Both the position numbers and the translations under genes were made by a program. A stretch of DNA of 64,000 bases from Alisma plantago-aquatica. Its lineage: Eukaryota; Streptophyta; Magnoliopsida; Alismatales; Alismataceae. Of this stretch, positions 50,836 to 61,649 are shown piece by piece (the first letter of the stretch is position 1; every line of letters begins with the position of its first letter). Under the pieces are notes generated by a model that saw only the letters and a list, made by a program, of their open reading frames with translations, made no database searches and was not told the origin of the DNA. The stretch is taken from positions 519,509,303 to 519,573,302 of the forward strand of contig OY856409.1 in NCBI GenBank assembly GCA_963693085.1, read 5' to 3'.

Positions 50836-51630
50836 TCCGCCATTGGCATTATGTGTACCGTCTACGGAGAACAACCAATGTACTTACCATGTTTGGTTGG
50901 AGGGAAAGGATTAGATTAGGATGCTCCAACGGAAAGGATTGGCAGGTATTAGTGTCGGAAGGGAAACTGATTTGCTATCCTGCGTTTGGATGTAACACAT
51001 GATAGAATATGGCATACCACACAGCTGGACACCATGAATTGGGCATTGTTAAACAAAATTAATTGGCGTTGCAGACAATATCGTTTGAACCATGGAGACG
51101 TTGTTAACCAACAACACTAACAATTCTCGTAATTCATACATCTTCAATTGTAATGTCAAGGGGCCGCTAGCAGCAGGAGTTGTCAAACTTCCAACACCAT
51201 CTCATTCATGTGCAGTTTGTGTACGAGTAGCTAGTTCCAGCTCCATCGAAATCATCTGCATCACCGCAGGGGCAGCCACACCGCGCGCCACCGCCCTCTA
51301 CCAGCTGCTGATGTCGTCAAGGTTATGCACACTTACGAATGGAAGATCTGTATGGAAATCAAATTACCTTTCCGCCAGGCGCCATGGCTCCGACTCTACC
51401 TTGTAGTGCCTGTATACCCACCCAATAATGCTTTCGATGCTTCACGGGGACGGATCGCCTGCGCAATAGTGCTTCCGCCTGTATACCATTCTAGTCCCAG
51501 GGGGGGCGCGGAACTCGCTACTCCCAGCTGAGCGGGACTCCGAGTTACACGGGACTGATATCCTGACACCTCATAAGCGCAACCAAACATGGGATTTGCA
51601 GAAAACCTGGTATATCAATCCAATCCTACC

Positions 51631-51633
51631 TTA
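51631..51633. repeat. Harbinger target duplication, left copy
   Basis: TTA before GCCCCTGTTTGG. Confidence 0.85.
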
Positions 51634-51649
51634 GCCCCTGTTTGGTTCC

Positions 51650-53034
51650 GGCCTGGACCGGGATTGGGAACTGTCGTTTTGCTCCACGGAGGCCCAATCC
51701 GGTCCGGCTTGGGCAAGAAATCTGTTTGGCTAGCGTACCAGTCTGAGCCCCGTTTTGGCCTAACGGAATCTCAATATCAGGTTTAAGTCAATCCCCATCG
51801 AGGCAGGATTGGGATTTCCAATCCGGTTTGGCCCGACAACCCTCCCTGATCCCTCGCAACCCCGCAACCCTCCCCTCGCAACCCCGCAACCCTCCCTCTC
51901 CCCCTCGCCAGACGACCTCTCGCCAGACGATATCTCGCCCATCTTCTCTCGGCGCATCTTCACTACTGTTTGTCCGTGAGAAGTAAAAGCGAAAGCTGCT
52001 CGAGGTCGCAGATGGAGTGCTGCTCGAGGTCGCAGATGAAGTGCACCGGTCGACCCGTGGAGAAGCGTGGACCATCATCAATGCTGCCGCCTGCCAACGC
52101 CGGTCTACCTGGGCGGCTAGCTCCCTCGAAAGCAAGGTACCCATGCCCTACTCTGCTATTTTGTACTACCTGCTTTGACATTGAATTGTCTTGTCGACGC
52201 ACAGAAGAAACCCTAGCTCGTCCAAGGCAAGAAGAAACCCTAGTCCGTGTGCCTTCTTATTCCTCTCCTTCTGCTGCGAGGTTGTTCACTTCCACATACG
52301 CCTTTTGGAGGAGCTGTTCACAGAAGCTGGTGGTCGTCCTTTGTTGCTGAATTGTGCTCCTCAATCGTGCTCCGGCGGCTCCGGCGGCCCTGCCCAGACC
52401 TCCGCTTCCGCACTCTGTCTTCGTTCTCGCCCCCTTCTGCTCAGGTTGGTCACAAATTAGGGTAGACGGTGCTTTATTTGTGAGGTCGATTAGGGCAGAA
52501 GTACAAGAATCAGGCATGTGTATCGATTAAGTGGCAAATGAGCCGACAATACCTGGAAACAGTCGTTGTGTATGACACTGATTTATTCTACTTCTTACTA
52601 CTACTTTTATCTAGAAATGCATCAATTTACCGCTATTATGTGTGTTTGTGTGGTAAGTTATAGTACTAAAGCAAATAAAAGGCACTACCATGCTTGATTT
52701 TCTTGATTTTTCCCGGCAAGGTTATTTTGAGGATATCGATATGTGTTAGTAGACCATAGAGTAGTGTTGTCCTACATTTCGTTTTCTGTCATTTGTTTTT
52801 CATCCTTTGGTTTCTGGTTTGTGTGCCTTTGTCTTTGTTTTTCCAACATGACTGGGTAGTAATGGCCGATTCATCCTCTGCTGGTTTCTGGTTTATGTGA
52901 CTTTGTAATTGTTTTTCTAGAATTATTGGGCGTCGTTAATATGTTGGACATATCTATGAATGTTCTGTTATTTGTTATGTTTTAATGTTCTGTATTTTGC
53001 TGTTATGTTTTTTGTGATACTATTATGATATCAT
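51650..53034 (+). promoter_or_regulatory. Harbinger 5' region, probable promoter and untranslated first exon
   Basis: The subterminal part (51700-51785) has TCTGTTTGGC words that are the inverse of those near the right end. From 51830 to 52480 the DNA is GC-rich, with repeats of CTCGAGGTCGCAGATG and CCCTCGCAACCCCGCAACC. Its short open frames lie on both strands. A GTACC donor-like site at 52137 and the acceptor at 56007 would make this a leader exon for the first gene, with the repeat block in the intron. This is inference. 52540-53034 is AT-rich with no gene. Confidence 0.4.
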
Positions 53035-55825
53035 AATAGTAGCAGCTATGGATTTCATTAATCTGGAAATTGGATATACAAATTGGATATAGAAATTGGT
53101 ATATAAATCCTCCAATATATACCATGGTTGAACCTAATTTTTGCCTACATTAGCTCACCATTAGCAGGTACTATGTTTGATTTGGAATGCGGGAGCAGTC
53201 ATGGTTAGGTTAATAGGGTTTAAAACAACAGCAGATTTAAAAGTTGTTTAACTAAATCAGCGTGAGGTCTAGGTTAGGTTAATAGGGGAAATAACAGCAG
53301 ATTTAAAACTTGTTTATCTAAATCAGTGTGAAACTAAATCAGTGTGAGGTCTAGGTTAGGTTAATAGGGGAAATAACAGCAGATTTAAAACTTGTTTAAC
53401 TAAATCAGTGTGAGGTCTAGGTTAGGTTAATAGGGGAAATAACGACAGATTTAAAACTTGTTTATCTAAATCAGTGTGAAACTAAATCAGTGTGAGGTCT
53501 AGGTTAGGTTAATAGGGGAAATAACAGTAGATTTAAAACTTGTTTATCTAAATCAGTGTGAGGTGTAGGTTAGGTTAATAGGGGAAATAACAGCAGATTT
53601 AAAACTTGTTTATCGAAATCAGTGTGAAACTAAATCAGTGTGAGGTCTAGGTTAGGTTAATAGGGGAAATAACAACAGATTTAAAACTTGTTTATCTAAA
53701 TCAGTGCGAGGTCTAGGTTAGGTTAATAGGGGAAATAACAACAGATTTAAAACTTGTTTAACTAAATCAGTGTGAGGTCTAGGTTAGGTTAATAGGGGAA
53801 ATAACAGCAGATTTAAAACTTGTTTATCTAAATCAGTGTGAGGTCTAGGTTAGGTGAATCCCTGCATCTACACAGTGATGCCTGGACATATCTGTTTGCC
53901 ATATTTATGAATGTTCTGTTATTTGTTCTGTTTTAATGTTCTGTATTTTGATGTTATGTTTTTTGTGATACTATTATGATATCATAATAGTAGCAGCTAT
54001 GGATTTCATAAATCTGGAAATTGGATATAGAAATTGGTATTCTGGGAAATATCATTCATTGATTTCAGCTATGGATTTCAGCTTTCATTGGTTTTACTTT
54101 CCTCTCTATGTTGTATTTAGAGTAACCATTATTAATCCTCCAATATATACCATGGTTGAACCTAATTTTTGCCTACATTAGCTCACCATTAGCAGGTACT
54201 ATGTTTGATTTGGAATGCGGGAGCAGTCATGGTTAGGTTAATAGGGTTTAAAACAACAGCAGATTTAAAAGTTGTTTAACTAAATCAGTGTGAGGTCTAG
54301 GTTAGGTTAATAGGGGAAATAACAGCAGATTTAAAACTTGTTTATCTAAATCAGTGTGAAACTAAATCAGTGTGAGGTCTAGGTTAGGTTCATAGGGGAA
54401 ATAACAGCAGATTTAAAACTTGTTTAACTAAATCAGTGTGAGGTCTAGGTTAGGTTAATAGGGGAAATAACGACAGATTTAAAACTTGTTTATCTAAATC
54501 AGTGTGAAACTAAATCAGTGTGAGGTCTAGGTTAGGTTAATAGGGGAAATAACAGTAGATTTAAAACTTGTTTATCTAAATCAGTGTGAGGTGTAGGTTA
54601 GGTTAATAGGGGAAATAACATCAGCTTTAAAACTTGTTTATCTAAATCAGTGTGAAACTAAATCAGTGTGAGGTCTAGGTTAGGTTAATAGGGGAAATAA
54701 CAGCAGATTTAAAACTTGTTTATCTAAATCAGTGTGAGGTCTAGGTTAGGTGAATCCCTGCATCTACACAGTGATGCCTGGACATATCTGTTTGCCATAT
54801 TTATGAATGTTCTGTTATTTGTTCTGTTTTAATGTTCTGTATTTTGATGTTATGTTTTTTGTGATACTATTATGATATCATAATAGTAGCAGCTATGGAT
54901 TTCATAAATCTGGAAATTGGATATAGAAATTGGTATTCTGGGAAAGATCATTCATTGATTTCAGCTATGGATTTCAGCTTTCATTGGTTTTACTTTCCTC
55001 TCTATGTTGTATTTAGAGTAACCATTATTAATCCTCCAATATATACCATGGTTGAACCTAATTTTTGCCTACATTAGCTCACCATTAGCAGGTACTATGT
55101 TTGATTTGGAATGCGGGAGCAGTCATGGTTAGGTTAATAGGGTTTAAAATAACAGCAGATTTAAAAGTTGTTTAACTAAATCAGTGTGAGGTCTAGGTTA
55201 GGTTAATAGGGGAAATAACAGCAGATTTAAAACTTGTTTAACTAAATCATTGTGAGGTCTAGGTTAGGTTAATAGGGGAAATAACGGCAGATTTAAAACT
55301 TGTTTATCTAAATCAGTGTGAGGTCTAGGTTAGGTTAATAGGGGAAATAACAGCAGATTTAAAACTTGTTTATCTAAATCAGTGTGAAACTAAATCAGTG
55401 TGAGGTCTAGGTTAGGTTAATAGGGGAAATAACAACACATTTAAAACTTGTTTATCTAAATCAGTGTGAGGTCTAGGTTAGGTGAATCCCTGCATCTACA
55501 CAGTGATGCCTGGACATATCTGTTTGCCATATTTATGAATGTTCTGTTATTTGTTCTGTTTTAATGTTCTGTATTTTGATGTTATGTTTTTTGTGATACT
55601 ATTATGATATCATAATAGTAGCAGCTATGGATTTCATAAATCTGGAAATTGGATATAGAAATTGGTATTCTGGGAAAGATCATTCATTGATTTCAGCTAT
55701 GGATTTCAGCTTTCATTGGTTTTACTTTCCTCTCTATGTTGTATTTAGAGTAACCATTATTAATCCTCCAATATATACCATGGTTGAACCTAATTTTTGC
55801 CTACATTAGCTCACCATTAGCAGGT
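53035..55825. repeat. Higher-order tandem repeats inside the Harbinger element
   Basis: A 66-base unit built on GGTCTAGGTTAGGTTAATAG is repeated head to tail, sometimes with a 16-base insert GTGAAACTAAATCA. Three arrays (about 53210-53860, 54225-54750 and 55130-55485) alternate with a conserved spacer of about 340-370 bp (53860-54215, 54752-55120, 55486-55825). A shortened first spacer lies at 53035-53200. Each full spacer holds the same 60-codon frame starting MDFINLEIGYRNWYSGK, which is carried along by the repeat. Confidence 0.9.
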
Positions 55826-56021
55826 ACTTGTTTAACTAAAACTTGGGGCCAATAATAATTTGTAACTTGCCTATATGCTCGTTGGTGTTTCATTATTTGT
55901 TTTTCGGTGTTAATCAATGCAGCTTGTGTATTGATTAAACATAAATGGTTTCTGTTGTGACTGAATTTAATTAAACATTTACACTGATTATGTCATCAAA
56001 TATTGCAGCAACTACACGAGT

Positions 56022-57297
56022 ATGCCTCCCGTCGACCCTAACAACCGTATGGTATGGACAATAGAGTATGATGTCGCTGTGGTGACAACATTGCGTAGAC
56101 AATATGACCTAGGCAGGTGTATTGATGGTAATTTTACTAGGGACTCTTGGAGGGAAATAACTTCTGATGTCAATAATAGGGTTGCCGTCGTGTTTAAGTT
56201 AGACCAAATAAGATGTCGCTGGAAGAACCTTAAAAGGGACTACGTCCATTTGAAGGGTTTGACCAACAAGAGTGGCGTTGGATGGGATGAAGAAAGGCAC
56301 ACACCCATTGTACCGGACACCCCTGAGTGGAAAGAGGCCATTGCGGTACGCACACTATACATAACTTTTATCCTAACAAATTGTAACTGTACATGTAAAC
56401 ATGATTATCGCCAACCACATTTTTTTTAAGCGTAGGCAGACAGGGACCTGACTAGGTTGCTTAGGCGCCCGTTTCCCCACTACTACGACATAGAGCTAAT
56501 GGCGGGGAGGAACATTGCTAGAGGACACCATGCAATGTCTTCGGCGGACACTCAGATTCCTGCAGATGTTGCGTCTGAGGATGATGTAAGTGTCGACCTA
56601 GGCGCGCCTGATACACCCATGTACACACTCGACAATAGACGAGCGTAGCGTACCCGCAACTACCGGGCAAAGTGAGGGTGAAAGCGCGCGGCCTGTGCGA
56701 ACGGATAACCCGTCAGTTGGGGGCAGGAGTCCTTCTACCCATACACGCAGGAGACGCCAATCAACGCCGTAAGAGCGATGTAGTCTTTCCAATGAAGTTC
56801 TGGCTGAGTTCACACAGGTTTACACAAAGGTTCACGAGTTAGGGACATCCATGATGACCAAATCCTATGAAAAGGAAGAGTTGTCAAACATTTTACAACA
56901 TTTTAATGCCAATTTCCCCGATGCCCCCACCTCCGTTTTTACTACACTTGTGAACGCCATCAAGGACTCTACCAACCGCAACATCTACCTTGGCCTCCAA
57001 AACACCCCTGCAAAGATAACCTTGTGGTTAAACGACCTTTGTCAAAGGTCACAATTCGGTTTTGCCACATCTGTACCTCCAATGCCTTCATATTATTTCC
57101 CGTCTCCGCAACCATTCCCTTCACATTCACCCAACTTCAGCAGCACGTCGTCTCAGCCACCATTTATGTCATCTTCCTCTTCACCCAACTTCCCAGGCAC
57201 ATCGTCTCAGCCACCATTTATCCCGCCACCCAACTTCCCAGGCGTGCCACCGATGTGGTTTCCTTCATCCAGTGATGCTGGCCCATCGGGAACATAA
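56022..57297 (+). pseudogene. Harbinger Myb/SANT-like DNA-binding gene (first gene)
   Basis: The exon starts after TTGCAG (56007), with the ATG at 56022. The N-terminal part reads MVWTIEYDVAVVTTLRRQYD and RVAVVFKLDQIRCRWKNLKR, the helices of the Myb/SANT-like domain found in plant Harbinger partner proteins. A donor at about 56347 and an acceptor at about 56435 remove a small intron. The next exon includes RLLRRPFPHYYDIELMAGRN. A frame change near 56640 and a TAA at 56770 interrupt it. It then reads on to a Pro/Ser/Phe-rich tail (57090-57297). In Harbinger systems this protein brings the transposase to the nucleus and to the ends. It is damaged lightly and may have been active not long ago. 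Confidence 0.75.
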
Positions 57298-57517
57298 TTG
57301 CATGGGTTATTTTGTATGCATTTGAAGTTAATTATTTTCCGTCCAAACATTTATATTTCATTGACCGTTGTAATAATTTACTTTCCGCACACACATTACA
57401 TATCCTTACAATTTCATTTGATTGAGTGTTGTAATAATTTATTTTTCGCACGTTAATTGGATTGTCTTATGTTGTAGCAATTATTATGTAGTTGTTTGCA
57501 TTGTACATGTAGGCATC

Positions 57518-58832
57518 ATGTCTGGCAATGACCAACCGCAAACAGAAGACATGGTCAACAACCTTTTATTAGATTCCTTGTTGTGGCCAGTGATTCACAT
57601 TGGTGATTTAATTGCCGACTCTATTGCATACTCAATCATGGACGCAGTAGACGTTGATGCCTCCACACCACCTCATATCCCTAGGTCAGTTAGCATCAGG
57701 AGTGGCCACATAAAGGTCTTAGAAATATTGACCGGTCACGAACAAAGGGCTTATGACCTATACCGGATGCGTCCACAAACTATAATGACCTTTGTCGACA
57801 AGCTTGAGAGTCGTGGCTTGTTGCGAGGTACTAGAGGCGTCAGCTCAGTTGAGGCCGTATGCTATTTCCTGCAGATGGTTGGCCATGGACACACAAATCG
57901 TGCTTTGGCGGAGGACTACATTCATTCCGGTGAGACCATTAGCAGAAAGTTCAACGAAGTGTTGGACGCTGTTTGTGCGTTGACCCATGACTAAATTGTC
58001 ATGCAAACCGCAACTACATGCACAGCAACACATACTCGCATTTTACATAACGCAAGGTTATACCCATACTTCAAGGTAATAGTTAACCCCCTAATAAATT
58101 TAATTTATTTTCAAACATTGTGTATGTTTACAACATTATTTTGGTGTATAGAATGCCATAGGGGCTATTGACGGAACACACATCCCTGTCTTGGTCAGCA
58201 GAGACAAACAAAATCGATACCGTGACAGAAAAGGGAATGTCTCTCTCAATGTCATGGCTGTAGTAGACTTCTCCATGGAGTTTACATATGTCCTCACTGG
58301 GTGGGAGGGGTCGGCTGCCGACCAAAGGGTCCTGTAATCGGTAAGGAACCATAGCGGGTTTACAGTTCCGCCGGGGAAGTTTTACCTGGTAGATGCAGGG
58401 TATGCCAACACTCGTGAATTTGTTGCACCCTATCGCAACACAACATACCATATTGCTGAGTACCGAGGAAACAGACATGCCTACACCAGCAAGAAAGAGA
58501 TGTTCAACCACAGACATGCTCAACTACGTAATATTGTAGAAAGAGCATTTGGGGTGCTGAAGAGACGGTTTGCATACCTTAAGAAGGGGCCGACATATCC
58601 TATTCATTCGCAGTGTCGCATCGTACTTGCTTGTTGTATCCTACACAATTACATCCGACGGCAAAATGACGGCGACACCATAATGGATGAACTCCCAGAT
58701 GAGAATTCATCGTCTGCCATTCCCCCAGGCGTCGTTCCCCCGAGTTCAGGTCAAGGTTCAACTCAGGCCGATTCAAGGGAGGGCGAAGTGTTACGTGAAT
58801 CCATTGCTAATCTCATTTGGGAAACTCGTTAG
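57518..58832 (+). pseudogene. Harbinger DDE transposase (HARBI1-like), two stop codons
   Basis: Starts at ATG 57518. Exon 1 runs to a donor at about 58075 and includes GHGHTNRALAEDYIHSGETI, with a TAA at 57992 where the reading goes on as IVMQTATTC. Exon 2 starts after GTATAG (58151) with NAIGAIDGTHIPVL (first catalytic Asp). It continues with KFYLVDAGY (second Asp) and RNIVERAFGVLKRRF (Glu), and ends at 58832 after an acidic Ser/Pro tail. A second TAA (58336) follows ADQRVL. Both stops could come from CAA by one C-to-T change. All three catalytic residues and the HNYI motif are present. The length of about 410 residues is usual for the family. Confidence 0.85.
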
Positions 58833-58920
58833 TAGAGTATCTGTAATAGATTGATTCCCGAATTGTTTATTTCGAACCTGATCAGAATCAACACATTGTG
58901 TCAATATAGGTTGTCTTCAA

Positions 58921-59343
58921 ATGGAGAACGGAATGCCTCGTTGTCAATGCGGCCTTCAATCCACTGTACGCGTTTATATGGATGCCAAGGATGCACAAAA
59001 CGGACGTTTTGAAGACAAGAACCCACACATGCCATATTTTACGTGCGGTAGTCTTCAAAATCAAAATAGATGTCATATGAGGTTGCCCGCGCAACGGGTT
59101 GTACCCACAATTGCCACACTAACCGCCGTTAGGGCTGCAATGCTTTCACAACTTGCATATGTACGCAGTGAACGTCAACTATGGTCTTCCCAGTGTGCCT
59201 TTGTCTGTTCCAGCAGAGCAGACACTGATAGGCTACAAGTAGAAATTACCGATCTTCGATCGCGGTCCCAATATCTTTGCCAACGTCTTCACATAACTAG
59301 CGACGACAACACTTCCAATGAGGACGGTTACAATACATCGTAG
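58921..59343 (+). CDS. Small zinc-finger protein, GRF-like (Harbinger accessory gene 1)
   Basis: A 140-codon open frame starting at ATG 58921. CQCG near residue 8, then FTC and RCHM about 40 residues later, have the CxCG...C...C layout of GRF-type zinc fingers, which bind single-stranded nucleic acid in other proteins. The C-terminal half is predicted to be helical (SSRADTDRLQVEITDLRSR), possibly a coiled coil. It lies 88 bp after the transposase stop and resembles the next gene in layout, so the two are likely duplicates. The frame is open with no lesion. The family match is by motif only. Confidence 0.6.
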   Translation: MENGMPRCQCGLQSTVRVYMDAKDAQNGRFEDKNPHMPYFTCGSLQNQNRCHMRLPAQRVVPTIATLTAVRAAMLSQLAYVRSERQLWSSQCAFVCSSRADTDRLQVEITDLRSRSQYLCQRLHITSDDNTSNEDGYNTS

Positions 59344-59502
59344 ATGTATAACATCATTGATGTCTGTCCAACATTCATAACATAAGTTTATCTGTAATAG
59401 ATTTAACAATTATTATGAGGTCTGTCTTGTATGTTATTGTTTTGATTTTCAATCTAACTTCATTGCCATAAATCATTTGACTGATTCAAATGCATGGTGT
59501 AG

Positions 59503-60006
59503 ATGTCTATTAATACAACTGAAGTTGTGCGGTGTGACTGTGGGTTAGAGGCAGGCTTGCGACTTAACACTGACGATGTAGGGTTGTATGACTTTGGAAT
59601 TCTCAGTGAAAGACCAGGTGAAATGTATTACATATGTCCTTCTCGCGAGGTGCACTTGTACACACATATTATGTAGCCACTGTGTACGTTACACATTCAT
59701 TGTCATTTACGTAAACTTCATAATATTTTTTAGGGAAAAGATCGATGCAGTTACTTTCGCTGGGCAATCGATCTCAGTCCTACAATTGATTCTCTGACAG
59801 CTGAGATTGCGTTACTCACGCTCGAGTGCAAGTCATTGTGGGGTCAGACAATGAACTTGAAAGATTTTGTTGAAATTCATCACAACCACCATGATGTTTA
59901 CACCAACAAAAAGTATGAGCATGAGTATCTAGAACGCTACGTAGAAGAACTGGAGGACCAATGTAGGCTTCTGTTGGACACTCCTTCACCCCCGACGACA
60001 CTGTAA
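59503..60006 (+). CDS. Small zinc-finger protein, GRF-like (Harbinger accessory gene 2)
   Basis: Exon 1 (59503-59651) starts ATG after GGTGTAG and encodes CDCGLEAGLRL and EMYYICPSRE. It ends at a GTGCAC donor. Exon 2 (59734-60006) begins after TTTTTTAG with GKDRCSYFRWAIDL, which completes a CxCG...C...C GRF-like finger with the FxW that is typical of the family. A helical C-terminal part (YEHEYLERYVEELEDQCRLL) follows. The stop is TAA at 60004. The spliced protein is about 139 residues, close to accessory gene 1. Both exons are open. Confidence 0.65.
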
Positions 60007-60469
60007 CGTCGAATGGCGGCCATACCTTTCATTCGCGTCATCGGTTTTCCATTTTAGTGTTGTTGTTTGGAAGTTCCTGTGTTAAGTGTTGTTGATTGTT
60101 TTTTAAAAAAGGATATGCCATGCTCTGTTGTTTGGAACTTACATATTAACTAATATGCTTAGTCATTCGACGCCTCCTCATTTTGTGTGTTGTTCGGAGC
60201 ATGATATGATGGACTGCATACGAAGGTGTGTTGATGGAGTGTATACGACAGAGGCTTGGATGGAGGCAAAATCATAAAATGATTATAAACCTAATACATG
60301 ATAGTAGTGAACTTAGGTGAACATAAGAGTTATTATTGTTCTTCTTGTTATTTTTGTTCTTCTTATCTTATTTTTAATTTTGTTCTTCTTATCTTCTTGT
60401 TATTTTTCTTCTTATGTTCTTCTTCTTATCTTCTTGTTGTTGTTGTTCTTCTTGTTTATTACAGGCAAC
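60007..60469. other. Intergenic or 5' region before the last Harbinger gene
   Basis: AT-rich DNA. The TTCTTCTT tract at 60330-60460 leads into TTATTACAG, a strong polypyrimidine and acceptor site. The frame reading Leu/Phe-rich protein through this tract is not a gene. Confidence 0.55.
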
Positions 60470-60979
60470 ATGGGATCTCGTTTCCCTGTAAAGGAGTACG
60501 ATCTCTCAAACAGGGAGTTCATGAGACGCGTCCCCCTTCCCGTTACCTGGAGGTGCGAGCCATTCAAGATAACTCCTGGCTATGCAATGGTGGAGGTAGG
60601 CAGAATCAGTTTTGATGTACAGATCAGGTGGTCTACACCTGAAGAAAGTATATGGAACAAGAAAAGTAAATATTTAATCATGGATGAAGGTTGGACGGAA
60701 ATGTTGGACAGCCTCAAAGCCACACCAGACTGGACCGTGACCCTACAACCCAAACCCAAGGATGACAGTCGTCCTACATGCTTTTTGTTGTGGATTTATT
60801 GTGAAGGTGACAACTCTGATTTGCTAAGGTTTATTTTCCCGAGACCAGATGGTTACATATCATCTACTTCGGACTCGGCGGATGCCTTGTTTGTCAGAGA
60901 TTGCCACCAAGCACCAATCTTGATCTCGTCTACGGATGATGAAACTGATGTTGAATCACTTGGATCAAACAATCATTAG
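60470..60979 (+). CDS. Uncharacterised 169-residue protein (Harbinger accessory gene 3)
   Basis: The ATG at 60470 lies five bases after a TTACAG acceptor and was preferred over upstream starts, which fall in the pyrimidine tract. The protein begins MGSRFPVKEYDLSNREFMRR and has VEVGRISFDVQIRW, WTEMLDSLKATPDWTVTLQP and an acidic, Ser-rich end. No known domain is recognised. It has no signal peptide or membrane segment. The frame is intact over the full length, and it lies inside the Harbinger ends and on the same strand as the other four genes. Confidence 0.6.
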   Translation: MGSRFPVKEYDLSNREFMRRVPLPVTWRCEPFKITPGYAMVEVGRISFDVQIRWSTPEESIWNKKSKYLIMDEGWTEMLDSLKATPDWTVTLQPKPKDDSRPTCFLLWIYCEGDNSDLLRFIFPRPDGYISSTSDSADALFVRDCHQAPILISSTDDETDVESLGSNNH

Positions 60980-61623
60980 TTTTTTGTTTTCTTTATTATC
61001 TTTATGTTGTTTATATACATTACAGGCTTGTTATGGGTGCCTGCCCACTAAGACAATTTATATTTAGTCTTCAGTAGCTGAATATGTTTTACTTTAAAAA
61101 TGATGTTCATGTTTGGCTATTTTTGGAACGTGTTTCTTGGTCTGACGGGGTATTAAACATAGCATGTTAGGCATATTCAACCTCAAGGAAACAATCAAAA
61201 CACCCACATAAACACCCCACAAAAGGGTAACACGCCTGACTCACATCTCAACAACAAAATGAGAGTTCTTAAACCAAAGTGATATTGATAACAATTAAGT
61301 TATTATTCAGTTACTTTTTTCAGTTTAAAAACTTCTGTTTAAACGGCGTCACAAGGTCACATTTCTAACAACAGTTCTGCGAGAATAGGACAGATTCAGC
61401 TAATCCTGCCTACAGTTGCCAAATAGAATCAGACTAAACCCAGCCTGCACAGCCAAACAGAATCAGCTTGAAACGAGTCTGAAACGAGTCCAGCCCCCCA
61501 GAATGAGACTGGTTTGCCAAACAGAATCAGACTGGTTTGCCAAACAGAATCAGACTCCAGCAGGCCTAAACCCGTCCAAGCCAGGCAGGCTTGCATAAAG
61601 CCAGTCCTGAACCAAACAGGGGC
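60980..61623. repeat. Harbinger 3' region and right subterminal repeats
   Basis: 60980-61380 is AT-rich with no gene. From 61415 the phrase TTTGCCAAACAGAATCAGAC and variants are repeated about five times, ending at the terminal CCAAACAGGGGC. Similar words in the other sense occur near the left end. Confidence 0.65.
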
Positions 61624-61626
61624 TTA
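61624..61626. repeat. Harbinger target duplication, right copy
   Basis: TTA after CCAAACAGGGGC. Confidence 0.85.
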
Positions 61627-61649
61627 AATACTGCATACCAAACATGGCC

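Larger units (their letters stand above)
51634..61623 (+). mobile_element. PIF/Harbinger transposon, complete, 9.99 kb, with five genes
   Basis: Both ends read GCCCCTGTTTGGTTC inward, followed by CGGCCTGG or AGGACTGG. TTA abuts both ends (51631-51633 and 61624-61626), the target of PIF/Harbinger elements. All five genes lie on the plus strand in the order Myb/SANT-like protein, DDE transposase, GRF-like zinc-finger protein 1, GRF-like zinc-finger protein 2, unknown 169-residue protein. A higher-order tandem repeat block sits between the left end and the first gene. The usual Harbinger set is only the first two genes. The transposase has two stops, so the copy is not autonomous as read. Confidence 0.88.
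50887..61649. mobile_element. Possible outer Harbinger-like element interrupted by the autonomous-type element
   Basis: CCATGTTTGGTTGG starts at 50887 after TTA. On the right, CCAAACATGGCC ends at 61649 before TTA. Taking out the 10-kb Harbinger and one TTA would leave an element of about 770 bp with matching ends. A second possible right end, CAACCAAACATGG at 51592, has no TTA after it. The inner part has a non-assigned open frame at 51092-51406. Confidence 0.45.

Noticed and set aside
51788..52517. Several GC-rich frames at the Harbinger left end
   Set aside because: They overlap on both strands with no family match. A leader exon and promoter explain the composition better.
53210..55485. 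CRISPR-like regular repeats
   Set aside because: The units run head to tail without unique spacers, the larger spacers are copies of each other, and the DNA is from a plant nucleus.
53999..55809. Three identical 60-codon frames (MDFINLEIG)
   Set aside because: They lie in the conserved spacer of the higher-order repeat and are copied with it. There is no evidence of translation.
60298..60469. Leu/Phe-rich membrane protein start before the last Harbinger gene
   Set aside because: This is a TTCTTCTT pyrimidine tract leading to an acceptor site, so the later ATG at 60470 is the better start.
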